Program-made: the position numbers and the translations under genes
Shown here: positions 1 to 7,940 of the stretch, piece by piece
How positions within the stretch are numbered: the first letter of the stretch is position 1
Layout: each line of letters begins with the position of its first letter
Notes under the pieces: generated by a model
Seen by the model: only the letters and a program-made list of their open reading frames with translations
The model's database searches: none
What the model was told of the DNA's origin: nothing
DNA from: Streptantibioticus ferralitis
GTDB lineage: Bacteria > Actinomycetota > Actinomycetes > Streptomycetales > Streptomycetaceae
DNA: 45,299 bases
Direction: 5' to 3'
Assembly (NCBI RefSeq): GCF_029223525.1
Contig: NZ_JARHTQ010000046.1
Span: forward strand, 1-45,299

Positions 1-1
1 C

Positions 2-157
2 CCCCCCCCCCACCCCCCCCAGCCCCGCCCCCGCCCCCTCGCGCGCGCCGGCCGCCACCCGCGCCCCGCACCAGCCCTGCCCTCCGCCCGCCGACCCGAC
101 ACCTGGTCGGGAGCCACAGGGCCGGGCAACCGCACCGGCCAGATCCCGGTGCCTTGA
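2..157 (+). CDS. 3' end of an upstream gene (partial, unidentified)
   Basis: This frame is open from the window edge to a TGA at 155-157. The encoded tail begins with a Pro/Arg-rich stretch (poly-C in the DNA) and ends in GNRTGQIPVP. Third codon positions are nearly all G or C, as expected for real coding sequence here, and a perfect hairpin begins ten bases after the stop. No family can be recognised from so short and biased a fragment. A non-coding C-rich stretch would also fit, so the call rests on the GC3 bias and the terminator position. Confidence 0.35.
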   Translation, partial: PPPHPPQPRPRPLARAGRHPRPAPALPSARRPDTWSGATGPGNRTGQIPVP

Positions 158-166
158 CCCAGGAGC

Positions 167-200
167 GCCGTGCGCGCCGCGGACACGCGGCGCGCACGGC
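167..200 (+). terminator. Perfect 15-bp hairpin, likely terminator
   Basis: Positions 167-181 pair perfectly with 186-200 around a GACA tetraloop. There is no T-tract, which is usual for Streptomyces intrinsic terminators. It sits just after the putative stop at 155-157. Confidence 0.6.
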
Positions 201-330
201 CCCCGGTCGAAGACCGCTCCACGAGCCGTGCGCGCCTGCGATCCGCAACCCGGCTGCGAGGGGCCCCACCGAGACCACAGGGCCTGGTGGTGCGCCGCCG
301 GGCAGCGGTGGCGTGACCGCCGCACCACGT

Positions 331-366
331 GCTGAGGGCGCTCTGCGGAAGCAGGGCGCCCTCAGC
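331..366. terminator. 16-bp hairpin with GGAA (GNRA) tetraloop
   Basis: Bases 331-346 pair with 351-366 with a single G-U wobble, closing on GGAA, a GNRA-type loop. It lies in the 334-base gap (158-491) between the upstream gene tail and the RNase HI gene. The only other structure noted in that gap is a 6-bp inverted repeat (GGTGAC at 393-398, GTCACC at 409-414) just upstream of the RNase HI start. It may be a second terminator or a processed 3' end. Confidence 0.5.
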
Positions 367-491
367 GTTGCGGTGGCGCTCGGTCCTTGCTCGGTGACCT
401 GGCGTCTCGTCACCTGTCGTCGTTCCTGGTTGTCAGGCCCCGAACCGGACGCCCGCGGCGAGAGCGGGGCCGGGCCTGAGATGATCGGGGG

Positions 492-1184
492 ATGGTCGAA
501 CGACTCATCGCGGCGTGTGACGGAGCCGCCAAGGGCAACCCCGGGCCGGCAGCCTGGGCGTTCGTGATCGCCGACAGTGCGGGGGTGCCGCAGCGGTGGC
601 AGTCCGGACCGCTGGGGCACAGCACCAACAACGTCGGCGAGCTCACGGCGTTGGAGCAGCTGCTCGCCGCGACGGATCCCGCCGCTTCGCTGGAGATCCG
701 CCTCGACAGCACCTACACCCGTGATGCGGTGACGAAGTGGCTGGCGGGATGGAAGCGCAACGGCTGGAAGACCGCGAGCGGCAAGCCGGTGGCCAACCGC
801 GAGCTGATCCAGCGCATCGACGCCCTTCTGCAGGGGCGGGACGTCACCTTCGTGTACGTCCCGGCGCACCAGGTGAACGGCGATCCGCTGAACGCGATCG
901 CCGACAAGGCCGCCAGCGATGCGGCCCGCACCCAGCAGGCAGCGGGCGGTAGCGCGGCCGACCTCCCGGTGCCAGACCCGGTTCCCGCCTCCTCTCAGCG
1001 CGCCGGTCGCTCCTCTGCCTCGTCCGCCGCGAAGGCGAAGAAGAGTTCCCCGGGCGGCGCGCGGACGATCTCCGCGCGCTACTCCGGGACCTGCCCGTGC
1101 ACCCGCCCGTACGCCAAGGGCGACAAGATCACCAAGGTCGGGACGAGCTGGGGACACCCGCAGTGCGCGGGCGGACAGGCCTGA
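492..1184 (+). CDS. Ribonuclease HI with C-terminal Cys-rich extension
   Basis: Cleaves the RNA strand of RNA:DNA hybrids (replication primers, R-loops) in the cytoplasm. Residues 1-145 form the RNase H fold. The metal-binding carboxylates are visible as D10 (in CDGAAKGNPGP), E50 (GELTALE), D72 (LDSTYT) and D138 (ADKAA), with the conserved His at H126. At 230 residues it is much longer than a plain RNase HI of about 155. After an Ala/Ser-rich linker (about 147-183), residues 184-228 carry a compact CPC...W.H..C pattern resembling small zinc-binding domains found at the ends of bacterial proteins. The ATG at 492 follows a GGGGG run. Downstream it converges with the minus-strand DsbA-like gene. 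The RNase HI call is firm; the role of the extension is inferred. Confidence 0.88.
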   Translation: MVERLIAACDGAAKGNPGPAAWAFVIADSAGVPQRWQSGPLGHSTNNVGELTALEQLLAATDPAASLEIRLDSTYTRDAVTKWLAGWKRNGWKTASGKPVANRELIQRIDALLQGRDVTFVYVPAHQVNGDPLNAIADKAASDAARTQQAAGGSAADLPVPDPVPASSQRAGRSSASSAAKAKKSSPGGARTISARYSGTCPCTRPYAKGDKITKVGTSWGHPQCAGGQA

Positions 1185-1271
1185 GGGTCCGGCGCCCGCT
1201 CTCCCCGTCAGTCCCGGGCCATATCCCGGGGCCACGGGGGAACGGGCGAGGGTGGTAGCAGGCGGCGGTGT

Positions 1272-1287
1272 CCTTCCGCGCGGAAGG
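1272..1287. terminator. Perfect 16-bp palindrome between convergent genes
   Basis: CCTTCCGCGCGGAAGG is self-complementary end to end. It lies between the stop of the RNase HI gene and the end of the minus-strand remnant and DsbA-like gene, so a bidirectional terminator is the simplest reading. A protein-binding site is possible. Confidence 0.4.
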
Positions 1288-1311
1288 TCGTCCTACTCTC
1301 CGCGCGACGCG

Positions 1312-1407
1312 TCACCGGGCGGCGGATCGCCGTCCATCCGGCAGTCCGCGCGGGTGTGCCGCGGCCTGCTCGATGTCCGGGTGTTTCGCGTTCAGCTTCA
1401 CCGTCAT
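1312..1407 (-). pseudogene. 31-codon remnant of a small Streptomyces MTVKLN-type protein
   Basis: The reading frame runs from ATG at 1407 to TGA at 1312 and is preceded by GGAGG nine bases upstream, so it is set up for translation. It begins MTVKLNAKH and continues directly into PDIEQAAAH. From memory, Streptomyces genomes carry small conserved proteins of about 100-115 residues that start MTVKLN and end with a DIE(K/R)AAAHLH-like tail. This copy looks like such a gene with its whole middle deleted in frame. It lies 25 bases after the DsbA-like stop on the same strand, so it would be cotranscribed. Family membership is by recollection, not search. Confidence 0.4.
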
Positions 1408-1431
1408 CCGCGCACACCTCCGTCCGGGTGC

Positions 1432-2013
1432 TCAGACCATGTGCGGAAGCACTCTCGCCACCGCGCTCCTGATCAGGCTCGGATGCGGCGGCACGGGGGC
1501 ACCCTCGACCAGGACGGTCGGTGTGCCGCGGACGCCGCGCTGGTAGGCCCGCGAGGTGACGTACGGGGGCCAGTCACGGTGGGCACCCAGCCGTACGCAG
1601 TCCGCGAAGGCGCCGGTGAGGCCCGCCGTCGCGCCGAGTACGACCAGTTCCTCGTCGGTGAGTCCGGGGCCGCCTTCCGGTGGCTGGTTGGCGAAGAGCG
1701 CGTAGGCGTACTCCACGAAACTTCCGCTGTCCGCCGCGCAGCCGGAGGCGGCCGAGGCGCGGGCGGAGTAGTGATTGGTCGACATGGCGTCGAGGAACGA
1801 CATCGGGTGGTAGATGGCGGTGATCCGGCCGTCGGCGAGCAATCCGTCCAGCAGCGGTCCGGAAGTGCCGGTGAACTGTCGACAGTAGGGGCACTGGAAG
1901 TCGATGTACGCGTCGAGGCTGACCGGGCCGTCACCGATGACGATGCCGTCGCCCTCCTCGTTGGCGCCGTGCGGAACCCGGGCCGGCCGGGGCGTTGTCG
2001 CTTGCGGGTGCAT
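1432..2013 (-). CDS. DsbA-family thioredoxin-fold oxidoreductase
   Basis: A 193-residue DsbA/Thioredoxin_4-type protein. The redox motif C41-P-Y-C44 sits after the first beta strand (DAYIDFQCPYC), and the cis-proline loop appears as GTPTVLVEG near residue 170. There is no signal peptide or membrane segment, so unlike exported DsbA it should act in the cytoplasm, perhaps as a thiol reductase or isomerase or, as for some actinobacterial relatives, with a glutathione/mycothiol-like partner. The ATG at 2013 is preceded by GGGAGGAGG seven to eight bases upstream. It stands alone, 153 bases downstream of the glucanase pair on the same strand. Family is secure; substrate unknown. Confidence 0.8.
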   Translation of the reverse strand: MHPQATTPRPARVPHGANEEGDGIVIGDGPVSLDAYIDFQCPYCRQFTGTSGPLLDGLLADGRITAIYHPMSFLDAMSTNHYSARASAASGCAADSGSFVEYAYALFANQPPEGGPGLTDEELVVLGATAGLTGAFADCVRLGAHRDWPPYVTSRAYQRGVRGTPTVLVEGAPVPPHPSLIRSAVARVLPHMV

Positions 2014-2166
2014 GAGTCCTCCTCCCAGCGGCGGCCATACCAGCGGCCGGGCGGACCCGGCCGTGGCTCGACCCTCCTCCAGCGACTACCCGGGCTCGCC
2101 GACATAACCGGCTTGATGGCGTCTACCGGCAATGACTCCGAAACGGATCCGCCGGTCTGCTTCCCG

Positions 2167-3885
2167 CTAGCCGAAGGTGAACCAGTTGAGGTTGACGAAG
2201 TCGGCAGGCTGACCGCTGTCGAAGGTGAGGTAGACGTCGTGGATTCCAGTGGTCCGGCGGATGTCCGCGGGGACGGTGCGCCAGCGTTGCCAGCCGCCGG
2301 TGGAGGCGACGGCGAAGCCGCCGATCGGCGCGGCCGTGGGGCTCCCCAGCCGGACCTGCACCAGGCCGCTGACCCCGCCCGCCGCCCCGGACGCGACTCG
2401 GGCGGTGAAACGGGTGGCTCCGGTGCCACCGAAGTCGACTGCCGAGTACTTCAGCCAGTCGCCGTTGGCCAGCCATCCCATGTCGGTACCGCCGCCGACA
2501 TCGGAGCAGCGCTCTCCATGGGCGCCTGACTGGGCGCTGAAGGTCTCGGCGCGGATGGTGGTGAAGGCTCCCATCCCGCCGGTGGCGGCCGCGGCCGAAG
2601 CTCCGGTGGCGACCGCGGTCGGAGTGGGCGTGCTGCTCGCGGTGCCGCCGTTGCCCGCCAGGCCGCCGACGGTGATGGTGAATCGGGTGGGGGTCCCCGA
2701 CTGGACCTTGCCTTCGAAATCCACTCCGGCCGGGTGCACGTCGTCGTACGGGAACGCGTAACCGAGTCGGTCCGCGGTGGTGGAGTGCAGAATGCGCGCG
2801 TAGTGGTTGGTGTGCGGCCGGGTGTAGAAAGCGGCCGGGTTCTCCGCGTCCGGCTGGTTCGGATTGTCCAGCAGGGTGGTGCGGTTGAAGGCGGCGGCCA
2901 GCCTCGCGCTGAGGTTGCCCATGGCGTCGTTTCCCGTGGTGAAGGGGGCGTCACTGCAGGAGAAGATCGCCTGTGTGGAGGGTTTGGCGAAGCTGCCGAT
3001 TCCCGGGAAGGCCAGGGTGTCGCCGGATACCCGGCCGGTGGCGGTGCCCCAGGTGAACTGGGTGTCGATGTGCAGGTCGGTGGAGCGGTACTTGTTCCAC
3101 ACCTGGTCGACGTAGTTGTCGAAGTAGCCGGAGAACAGCGACTTGTTCCCGCGCATGGCCAGGTTGGGGCTGAGGACCCGCAGGTCCGCGCCGTCCTTGT
3201 TGACGATCAGCCGACCCCAGTCGCTGCCGTCAGCCGCGGACTGGGCACGCAGTGAGCCGGCCACGCGCGCCAGGCCGTCCGACGGCAGTCCGCGCACCGT
3301 CTGGGTGCCTTGGGCGGTCTCCAGTTGGAAGGAGATCGGGAGGCTGACCATGTCGACGAAGGTGATGTTGGCGTACAGCTGGTCGTTGTTGAAGGTGAAC
3401 TCGCAGAAGTCGTGCCGGACCGCCGTGTTGGGGTCGGCGGGGTTGCTCACCGAGGGAAGTGCCAGGCCGCCGCCGCGGTTGATGAGGAAGGTGAGCTTGG
3501 CTCCGACGGAGAAGTAGATCCGTCCGCTGTCCAGACGTGGCAGGGTGACCCTGCGGGGGCCGGCCCCCGACCCGCCCAGCGCGATGGCACAGTCAACGCC
3601 CAGCGGCGTCTGGTCGTTCGCCGGAGACGGCGGATGGTGGAGGGTGGAGCCATCGGCCTGCAGGAAGGCCCAACTGTCGCCTGCCGCGGGGTCGCGGCCG
3701 AGCACGTAGGCGTAAACGGTGTTGCTGCCGGTGGTGTTGACCAGGTCCAGCGGGAGCGTGGTGGCGGTGGACGCGTTGGCGCTGGACTCAACCCACCACG
3801 CCGCTGCGGGTACGGCCAGGGCCAGGCCCGCGGACGCGGTGAGGAGCTTTCGGCGTGATATCGGTCGGTGGTGGCGCGGCGTCAT
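2167..3885 (-). CDS. Secreted GH64 beta-1,3-glucanase with CBM6
   Basis: A 572-residue exported endo-beta-1,3-glucanase. The N-terminus has a twin-arginine signal (SRRKLL, residues 10-15, then a hydrophobic run to about 31), suggesting Tat export. GH64 occupies roughly residues 40-400; E162 in CEFTF and D178 in FVDMV are 16 residues apart, the same spacing I recall for the catalytic Glu/Asp of the Streptomyces laminaripentaose-producing enzyme. Residues about 438-572 form a CBM6-like carbohydrate-binding domain (IRAETF at its start, FVNLNWFTFG at its end). The ATG at 3885, with GAAGGA upstream, is preferred over an in-frame ATG at 3939 that lacks a ribosome site and would precede the signal. 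It lies 69 bases after the GH16 gene, so a shared transcript for fungal or algal beta-1,3-glucan breakdown is likely. Confidence 0.88.
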   Translation of the reverse strand: MTPRHHRPISRRKLLTASAGLALAVPAAAWWVESSANASTATTLPLDLVNTTGSNTVYAYVLGRDPAAGDSWAFLQADGSTLHHPPSPANDQTPLGVDCAIALGGSGAGPRRVTLPRLDSGRIYFSVGAKLTFLINRGGGLALPSVSNPADPNTAVRHDFCEFTFNNDQLYANITFVDMVSLPISFQLETAQGTQTVRGLPSDGLARVAGSLRAQSAADGSDWGRLIVNKDGADLRVLSPNLAMRGNKSLFSGYFDNYVDQVWNKYRSTDLHIDTQFTWGTATGRVSGDTLAFPGIGSFAKPSTQAIFSCSDAPFTTGNDAMGNLSARLAAAFNRTTLLDNPNQPDAENPAAFYTRPHTNHYARILHSTTADRLGYAFPYDDVHPAGVDFEGKVQSGTPTRFTITVGGLAGNGGTASSTPTPTAVATGASAAAATGGMGAFTTIRAETFSAQSGAHGERCSDVGGGTDMGWLANGDWLKYSAVDFGGTGATRFTARVASGAAGGVSGLVQVRLGSPTAAPIGGFAVASTGGWQRWRTVPADIRRTTGIHDVYLTFDSGQPADFVNLNWFTFG

Positions 3886-3954
3886 GGTGCTGCTTCCTTC
3901 AGGGGCGTGGCGCTGAGGGCGGGGCGGGGGCTGGTACATCAGGCGCGGTCGGGA

Positions 3955-5226
3955 TCAGCCGATGGTCCACTTCTGGTTGGCGCCACCGCCGCACGACCAG
4001 ATCTGCAGCCGGGTGCCGTCCGCCGAGGAGTTGCCCTTGGCGTCCAGGCACTTGTTCGCGCCGGTGTTGGTCAGGTCGTGGGCGTCGGTGTACGTCCACT
4101 GCTGGGCCCGGGTGCCGTTGCAGGTGTAGAGCTGGACGGGCGCCCCGTCGGCGGTGGAGCCGCCCGCGACGTCCAGGCACTTCCCGAGCGCGCGTACGGT
4201 GCCGTCGCTGCCGATCGTCCAGTGCTGGGCCGGGTTGCCGGTGCAGTTGTGCAGTTGGATCGGGGTCCCGTCGGTGTTCGAGCCACCGGCCACGTCGGCG
4301 CACATGCCACCGGTCCCGGTGATCGCGCCGCTCTTGTCCGCCCCGGAGGGGGCGTTGTTCCAGGCCGTGGCGCGGACGTAGTCGACGGTCATGGTCTGCG
4401 GGAAGGACGTGGACGCGTCCGGGCCGCCCGGCCAGTCGCCCCCGATCGCCAGGTTGAGGATGACGAAGAAGGGATGGTTGAAGACCCACTTGTTGCTGCC
4501 GGCGTCGGCCGGTGTGCGGGTCTCGTAGACCGAGCCGTCCACCGACCAACTGATCGAGTTCGGGCTCCAGTCGACGGCGAAGACGTGGAAGTCGTCCGCG
4601 AAGGCCTTGCCACCGGGCAGGGTGTAGGGAGCGCCGAGGCCGCCGGATCCGGAGTAGCCGGGGCCGTGGATGGTGCCGTGGACGGTTCCCGGCTCCTTGC
4701 CGATGTTCTCCATGACGTCGATCTCGCCGTTGTTGGGCCAGCCGACGCTGCCGATGTCGTTGCCCAGCATCCAGAAGGCGGGCCACACACCCTGACCGCG
4801 CGGGATCTTTATTCGGGCTTCGAAGTGGCCGTAGGCCTGGGTGAAGGACTTGGCCGTGTTCAGCCGCGCCGAGGTGTACTGGCACGGTCCGTACCAGCAG
4901 TTGAGGCCGGGGTCGGTGTTCTTGCGGGCGGTGATGACCAGATGCCCCTGGCCGTCGAGCGAGGCGTTGCTGGTGCTGTTCGTGTAGTACTCCAACTCGT
5001 GGTTGCCGTTCCCCGAGCCCCCGGTCTCCAAGGTCCACTTCGTGGGATCCGGTGCGGCGCCTGCGGGGCCGTCGAACTCGTCGGACCAGGTCTGGGCGCC
5101 GCCCGCGGCATGCGCCCGCGAGGCGACCGGACCTGTCGTCGACACCAGGAGCGCGACGGTGAAAGCGGCGGCGAGCAGGAGCACGAGTCCGCCGAGCGAC
5201 ATTCGGCGTGCGCGATGAGCAGCCAT
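3955..5226 (-). CDS. Secreted GH16 beta-glucanase with ricin-type lectin domain
   Basis: A 423-residue exported endo-beta-1,3(4)-glucanase (laminarinase type). Residues 1-41 are a Sec-type signal ending AHA. The GH16 domain covers about 45-290 and holds the catalytic signature GEIDVMEN with E168 (nucleophile), D170 and E173 (acid/base). Residues about 300-423 are a CBM13/ricin-B trefoil with three QxW-type repeats (AQHW, AQQW, NQKW), which would anchor the enzyme to polysaccharide. The ATG at 5226 is chosen because it gives a proper signal peptide; an in-frame ATG at 5283 would add 19 Pro/Arg/Thr-rich residues. It is first in a probable two-gene operon with the GH64 gene, pairing an internal cutter with a laminaripentaose producer. 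Confidence 0.9.
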   Translation of the reverse strand: MAAHRARRMSLGGLVLLLAAAFTVALLVSTTGPVASRAHAAGGAQTWSDEFDGPAGAAPDPTKWTLETGGSGNGNHELEYYTNSTSNASLDGQGHLVITARKNTDPGLNCWYGPCQYTSARLNTAKSFTQAYGHFEARIKIPRGQGVWPAFWMLGNDIGSVGWPNNGEIDVMENIGKEPGTVHGTIHGPGYSGSGGLGAPYTLPGGKAFADDFHVFAVDWSPNSISWSVDGSVYETRTPADAGSNKWVFNHPFFVILNLAIGGDWPGGPDASTSFPQTMTVDYVRATAWNNAPSGADKSGAITGTGGMCADVAGGSNTDGTPIQLHNCTGNPAQHWTIGSDGTVRALGKCLDVAGGSTADGAPVQLYTCNGTRAQQWTYTDAHDLTNTGANKCLDAKGNSSADGTRLQIWSCGGGANQKWTIG

Positions 5227-5657
5227 GGTCGTGGGCCTTGTCTGTGAAGTGGGGCGGGGCGTCGGCGGACGCACGAGTGGCACCGAAAGGCGCTCTCACA
5301 TCGCGGCGGTCTCGCAGACGGGGCCCGATCCTATGCAGCACACACCGACGGGCCAATGGAGAACACAACGCCGGGAACCGCTCTGACCTGCGGTTTTTTC
5401 ACAATGGTCGTTACATAAAGATCTATTAAGGCGCCTTTAAGGCGGAGCGGGCCGCCGTCCGGAGCCGCATTGGTCACCTTGATGTGAAGTTCGGCGGGTT
5501 CGAGGCGAGTTGAGTGATCGCCGGTATCGGTTCGAGCGCTTCCTCCGCCGCCTGTCGGCTGCGCAGTGGGCATGGCCCCCCCGAAGGGCTTTCTCAGAAA
5601 GGCATGCTGTACTGCCACGCGATCATGTAATTCCGCCGCACTCGGGAGGAACCCCAG
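5227..5657. promoter_or_regulatory. Divergent promoter region with TTAAGGCG direct repeat
   Basis: This 431-base gap separates the minus-strand glucanase operon from the plus-strand phosphatase gene. Positions about 5385-5450 are much more AT-rich than the surroundings (TTTTTT at 5395, TTACATAAAGATCTATTAA). Within it, TTAAGGCG occurs at 5426-5433 and again at 5437-5444, exactly 11 bp (one helical turn) apart, overlapping a perfect palindrome AAGGCGCCTT (5428-5437). This is a plausible operator for the glucanase operon. No CebR-type box was recognised. Confidence 0.4.
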
Positions 5658-6380
5658 ATGACGCACAGTCGGACGGCTGCAGACATGCCGTCGCCGGAGC
5701 GGACCGACTCCAACGCCGGGGCCGTGAGCCGGCGTTGGGTGCTGGCCGGCCTGGCGGCAGCCGCCCCCGTGTTACTGGCAGGCTGCGGCAGCAAGGGATC
5801 GCACAAGGCCGCTCCCGCTCCCGCCGACGCGTCCAGCGCGGGCACGTCGGCAGACACCGTCATCATGATCATCAGGCATGGCGAGAAGCCGGACGCGAGC
5901 CACCCCGGCATCGGTGACAACGGCCACCAGGACAGCAAGTCGCTCACCCAGCGCGGCTGGGACCGGGCCAACGCGCTGCCGAAACTGTTCGACCCGCCCC
6001 GGAGTCAGCCCCTGGCGACCGGCATCGAACGCCCGCGGACCATCTACGCCGCCACGGACCAGGGCCCACACGCCGGAGCCCACCGCATGCGGCAGACCGT
6101 GACACCGCTGGCCCACCACATGGGTCTCACGCTGAACACCACCTACGCGGAATCCCAGGAAGCGGCGCTGGCCACCGCCGCGCTCGCCGCCCCCGAACCG
6201 GTGCTGATCTGCTGGGAGCACAGCCGCATCCCGGCCATCGTCAAGGCCCTCGGCGCGTCCCACACCGGTGTCCCGGCCACCTGGCCGAACCGTTTCGACC
6301 TGGTCTGGGTCTTCACCCGTACGCACGGCACCTGGACCTTCCGCCAGGTCGACCAGCATCTGCTGCCCGGCGATGCCTGA
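5658..6380 (+). CDS. Histidine phosphatase (phosphoglycerate-mutase-like) lipoprotein
   Basis: A 240-residue exported lipoprotein of the histidine phosphatase superfamily. SRRW near residue 24 followed by a hydrophobic run and LLAGC (C43) is a lipoprotein signal, possibly Tat-dependent. The catalytic phosphohistidine motif RHGE is at 73-76 (H74). The later ERPRTIYA and CWEHSRI supply the usual second Arg and His of the fold. It would act as a phosphatase on the outer face of the membrane; the substrate cannot be told. The ATG at 5658 has GGGAGGA about eight bases upstream. The downstream frame overlaps its stop codon but belongs to a decayed gene. Confidence 0.82.
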   Translation: MTHSRTAADMPSPERTDSNAGAVSRRWVLAGLAAAAPVLLAGCGSKGSHKAAPAPADASSAGTSADTVIMIIRHGEKPDASHPGIGDNGHQDSKSLTQRGWDRANALPKLFDPPRSQPLATGIERPRTIYAATDQGPHAGAHRMRQTVTPLAHHMGLTLNTTYAESQEAALATAALAAPEPVLICWEHSRIPAIVKALGASHTGVPATWPNRFDLVWVFTRTHGTWTFRQVDQHLLPGDA

Positions 6381-7046
6381 TCCTCGGCCCAGCGCACGTC
6401 GGCGGGCTGCCGCTGACCTCCGGGCCGATCGTGCTGTTCGCGGCACTGGGCCACGGTCCGGCGTTCGCCGGGCACATGGCCGCCGCCGCTCTCGACGGGG
6501 CGACCGCGGCCTGTCTGCTGTGCTGGTCCTGCGCGGTGACCGCCCGCCGCCATGGGCCGGTGCGCTCGGTGCTCGTCGCGTGCGCGGTGTTCCTGGTGTG
6601 CGCGGGCGTACAACCGGGCGCCGCGGTCGGGCCGTTGGACGCCACCGCGCCGGCGGTGACCGTGCTGCTCGCGGTGCTGCGGAGGTGGCCCGCGCCGCGC
6701 ACGGCGTCCCGGGGCGGCGAGGGCGCCGAGGCGAACCTCGCGGTGCGGATGGGCGTGGTCGCCCGCTACGTGTTCACCGCCACCGCGGTGGCCGGGCCTG
6801 GGCCCGCACGCCGTCGGGATGTACTCGCCCTTTCCGGTCCTCGTCGTCACGCAGGTCGTGCACACGCACCGCCACCGGGGAGCGGGCGCAGCGGTGGAGT
6901 TCCTGAGCGGGGTGGTCCGCGCCGAGTTCGGGTTCCTGACCTGGTTCGCGGTGCCGGCCGTGCTGCTGCCGACGGTGGGCGTCGCCGAGGCCTTCGCCGC
7001 CGCCGCGTGCTGCGCGGGCCCGGTCCGGTGGACGCCTACGCCATCC
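6377..7046 (+). pseudogene. Frameshifted, truncated membrane-protein gene
   Basis: Hydrophobic segments encoded from about 6377 to 6796 (LILGPAHVGG, then ALDGATAACLLCWSCAV, then VRSVLVACAVFLVCAG, ending YVFTATAVAG) jump to another frame at 6797-6798. Removing one C from the CC there restores AVAGLGPHAVGMYSPFPV and continues with more membrane segments (FGFLTWFAVPAVLLPTV) up to about 7040. No proper start codon with a ribosome site exists; the 5' end collides with the phosphatase stop at 6378-6380, and the 3' end runs into the convergent FhuF-like gene. I read it as a multi-pass membrane protein truncated at both ends. The family is not recognised. A sequencing error could explain the shift but not the missing ends. 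Confidence 0.6.
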
Positions 7047-7824
7047 GCCGCAACCGCTCGGCGTCACTGGTCCGGGGGCAGGTCAGGCAGGCATCGTCCG
7101 GCCGGATCGCGTAGTACATGCAGCAGCCCTGCCGGGTGCGGGTCGGCTGGCGGCGGCCCGCGGGGCCGGGCAGCTCGCGGAACGCGGCGCCGCCGGGGAA
7201 CGGCGGGGTGCCACCGGGGAGTACGGCGGTGGCCTCCCGCACCCCGCGCCCTTCGTCGCCGAACGTCCGGCCCAGGTACCAGATGCCGGACACCAGGTCG
7301 TCGCCCGCCATCCCCCACAGCGCACGCGGACCGCGCCGGGCCTCGGGGCCGAAGGCCCGCAGCACCGGCGCCATGTGCTCCACGACCGCGTCGCGCAACT
7401 CGGCCGGGCGCGCCGCCTGCCCCGCGGCCGTGCACCGGCCGGGCGTGACCGCGAGGTTCCCACTCGCCGGGTCGATACGGACCTGGTCCGGCGTGATCCG
7501 GGGGACCCGGCGGTCCAGGTACCAGGGGCCGCTGAACAGCAGGCAGGCCGTCCACAGGTAGTGGTGCAGCACCCGCGAGGCGGCGACGTCACGGCGCGGC
7601 CGCAGGCCGTGTTCGGCCAGGATGCGGGCGGATTCGCCGTCGATGACGGCGGCGAGCGCCTCCGGGCGGCTGGTGAGGTCCGCCACCGGTATCCACCCCG
7701 CGGGGCTCGCGGTGAAGTGGGCGCACCACGCCTCGCAGTGCCGGGCGAGCTGGCGGTACAGGTCGGCGAGCGGCCGTGCGGCCGTCCAGGTGTGATCCGC
7801 GAACACTGAACGCGCAGGGGACAT
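7036..7824 (-). CDS. FhuF-like [2Fe-2S] ferric-siderophore reductase
   Basis: A 262-residue soluble protein with the FhuF C-terminal iron-sulfur signature CC-x10-C-x2-C (GCCMYYAIRPDDACLTCP, near residues 235-252), preceded by the usual RTRQG. FhuF proteins reduce ferric iron in internalised siderophores so that it is released in the cytoplasm. The gene is transcribed away from the siderophore operon and shares its regulatory gap, which carries an iron box, so both should be derepressed together in low iron. The ATG at 7824 has only a weak GGAA upstream. Its 3' end meets the decayed membrane-protein gene. Family is confident from the cysteine motif; the matching siderophore is inferred from position. 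Confidence 0.85.
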   Translation of the reverse strand: MSPARSVFADHTWTAARPLADLYRQLARHCEAWCAHFTASPAGWIPVADLTSRPEALAAVIDGESARILAEHGLRPRRDVAASRVLHHYLWTACLLFSGPWYLDRRVPRITPDQVRIDPASGNLAVTPGRCTAAGQAARPAELRDAVVEHMAPVLRAFGPEARRGPRALWGMAGDDLVSGIWYLGRTFGDEGRGVREATAVLPGGTPPFPGGAAFRELPGPAGRRQPTRTRQGCCMYYAIRPDDACLTCPRTSDAERLRRMA

Positions 7825-7882
7825 TTGACGTTCCGATCAACGTGGTGGGTGCGCCCGGATGGCCTCACGATACTTGACACGC

Positions 7883-7901
7883 TTAGGTATGCCTAACCTA
7901 A
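7883..7901. promoter_or_regulatory. Iron box (DmdR/IdeR/DtxR-type operator)
   Basis: TTAGGTATGCCTAACCTAA matches the 19-bp actinobacterial iron box consensus TTAGGTTAGGCTAACCTAA at 16 positions. A TTGACA -35 element lies at 7874-7879, so the box overlaps the -10 region (TAACCT or TAAGTT) of the plus-strand promoter. A Fe-bound DtxR-family repressor here would block the siderophore operon and, 59 bases away, the divergent fhuF-like gene. Confidence 0.85.
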
Positions 7902-7940
7902 GTTGATCGCGTGTTGGTGACCGAACGAAGGGTGTCCCCC

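Noticed and set aside
919-2529. 536-codon plus-strand frame across RNase HI, DsbA-like and GH64 genes
   Set aside because: It spans three real genes in other frames and an intergenic gap; its product is low-complexity Arg/Pro/Gly.
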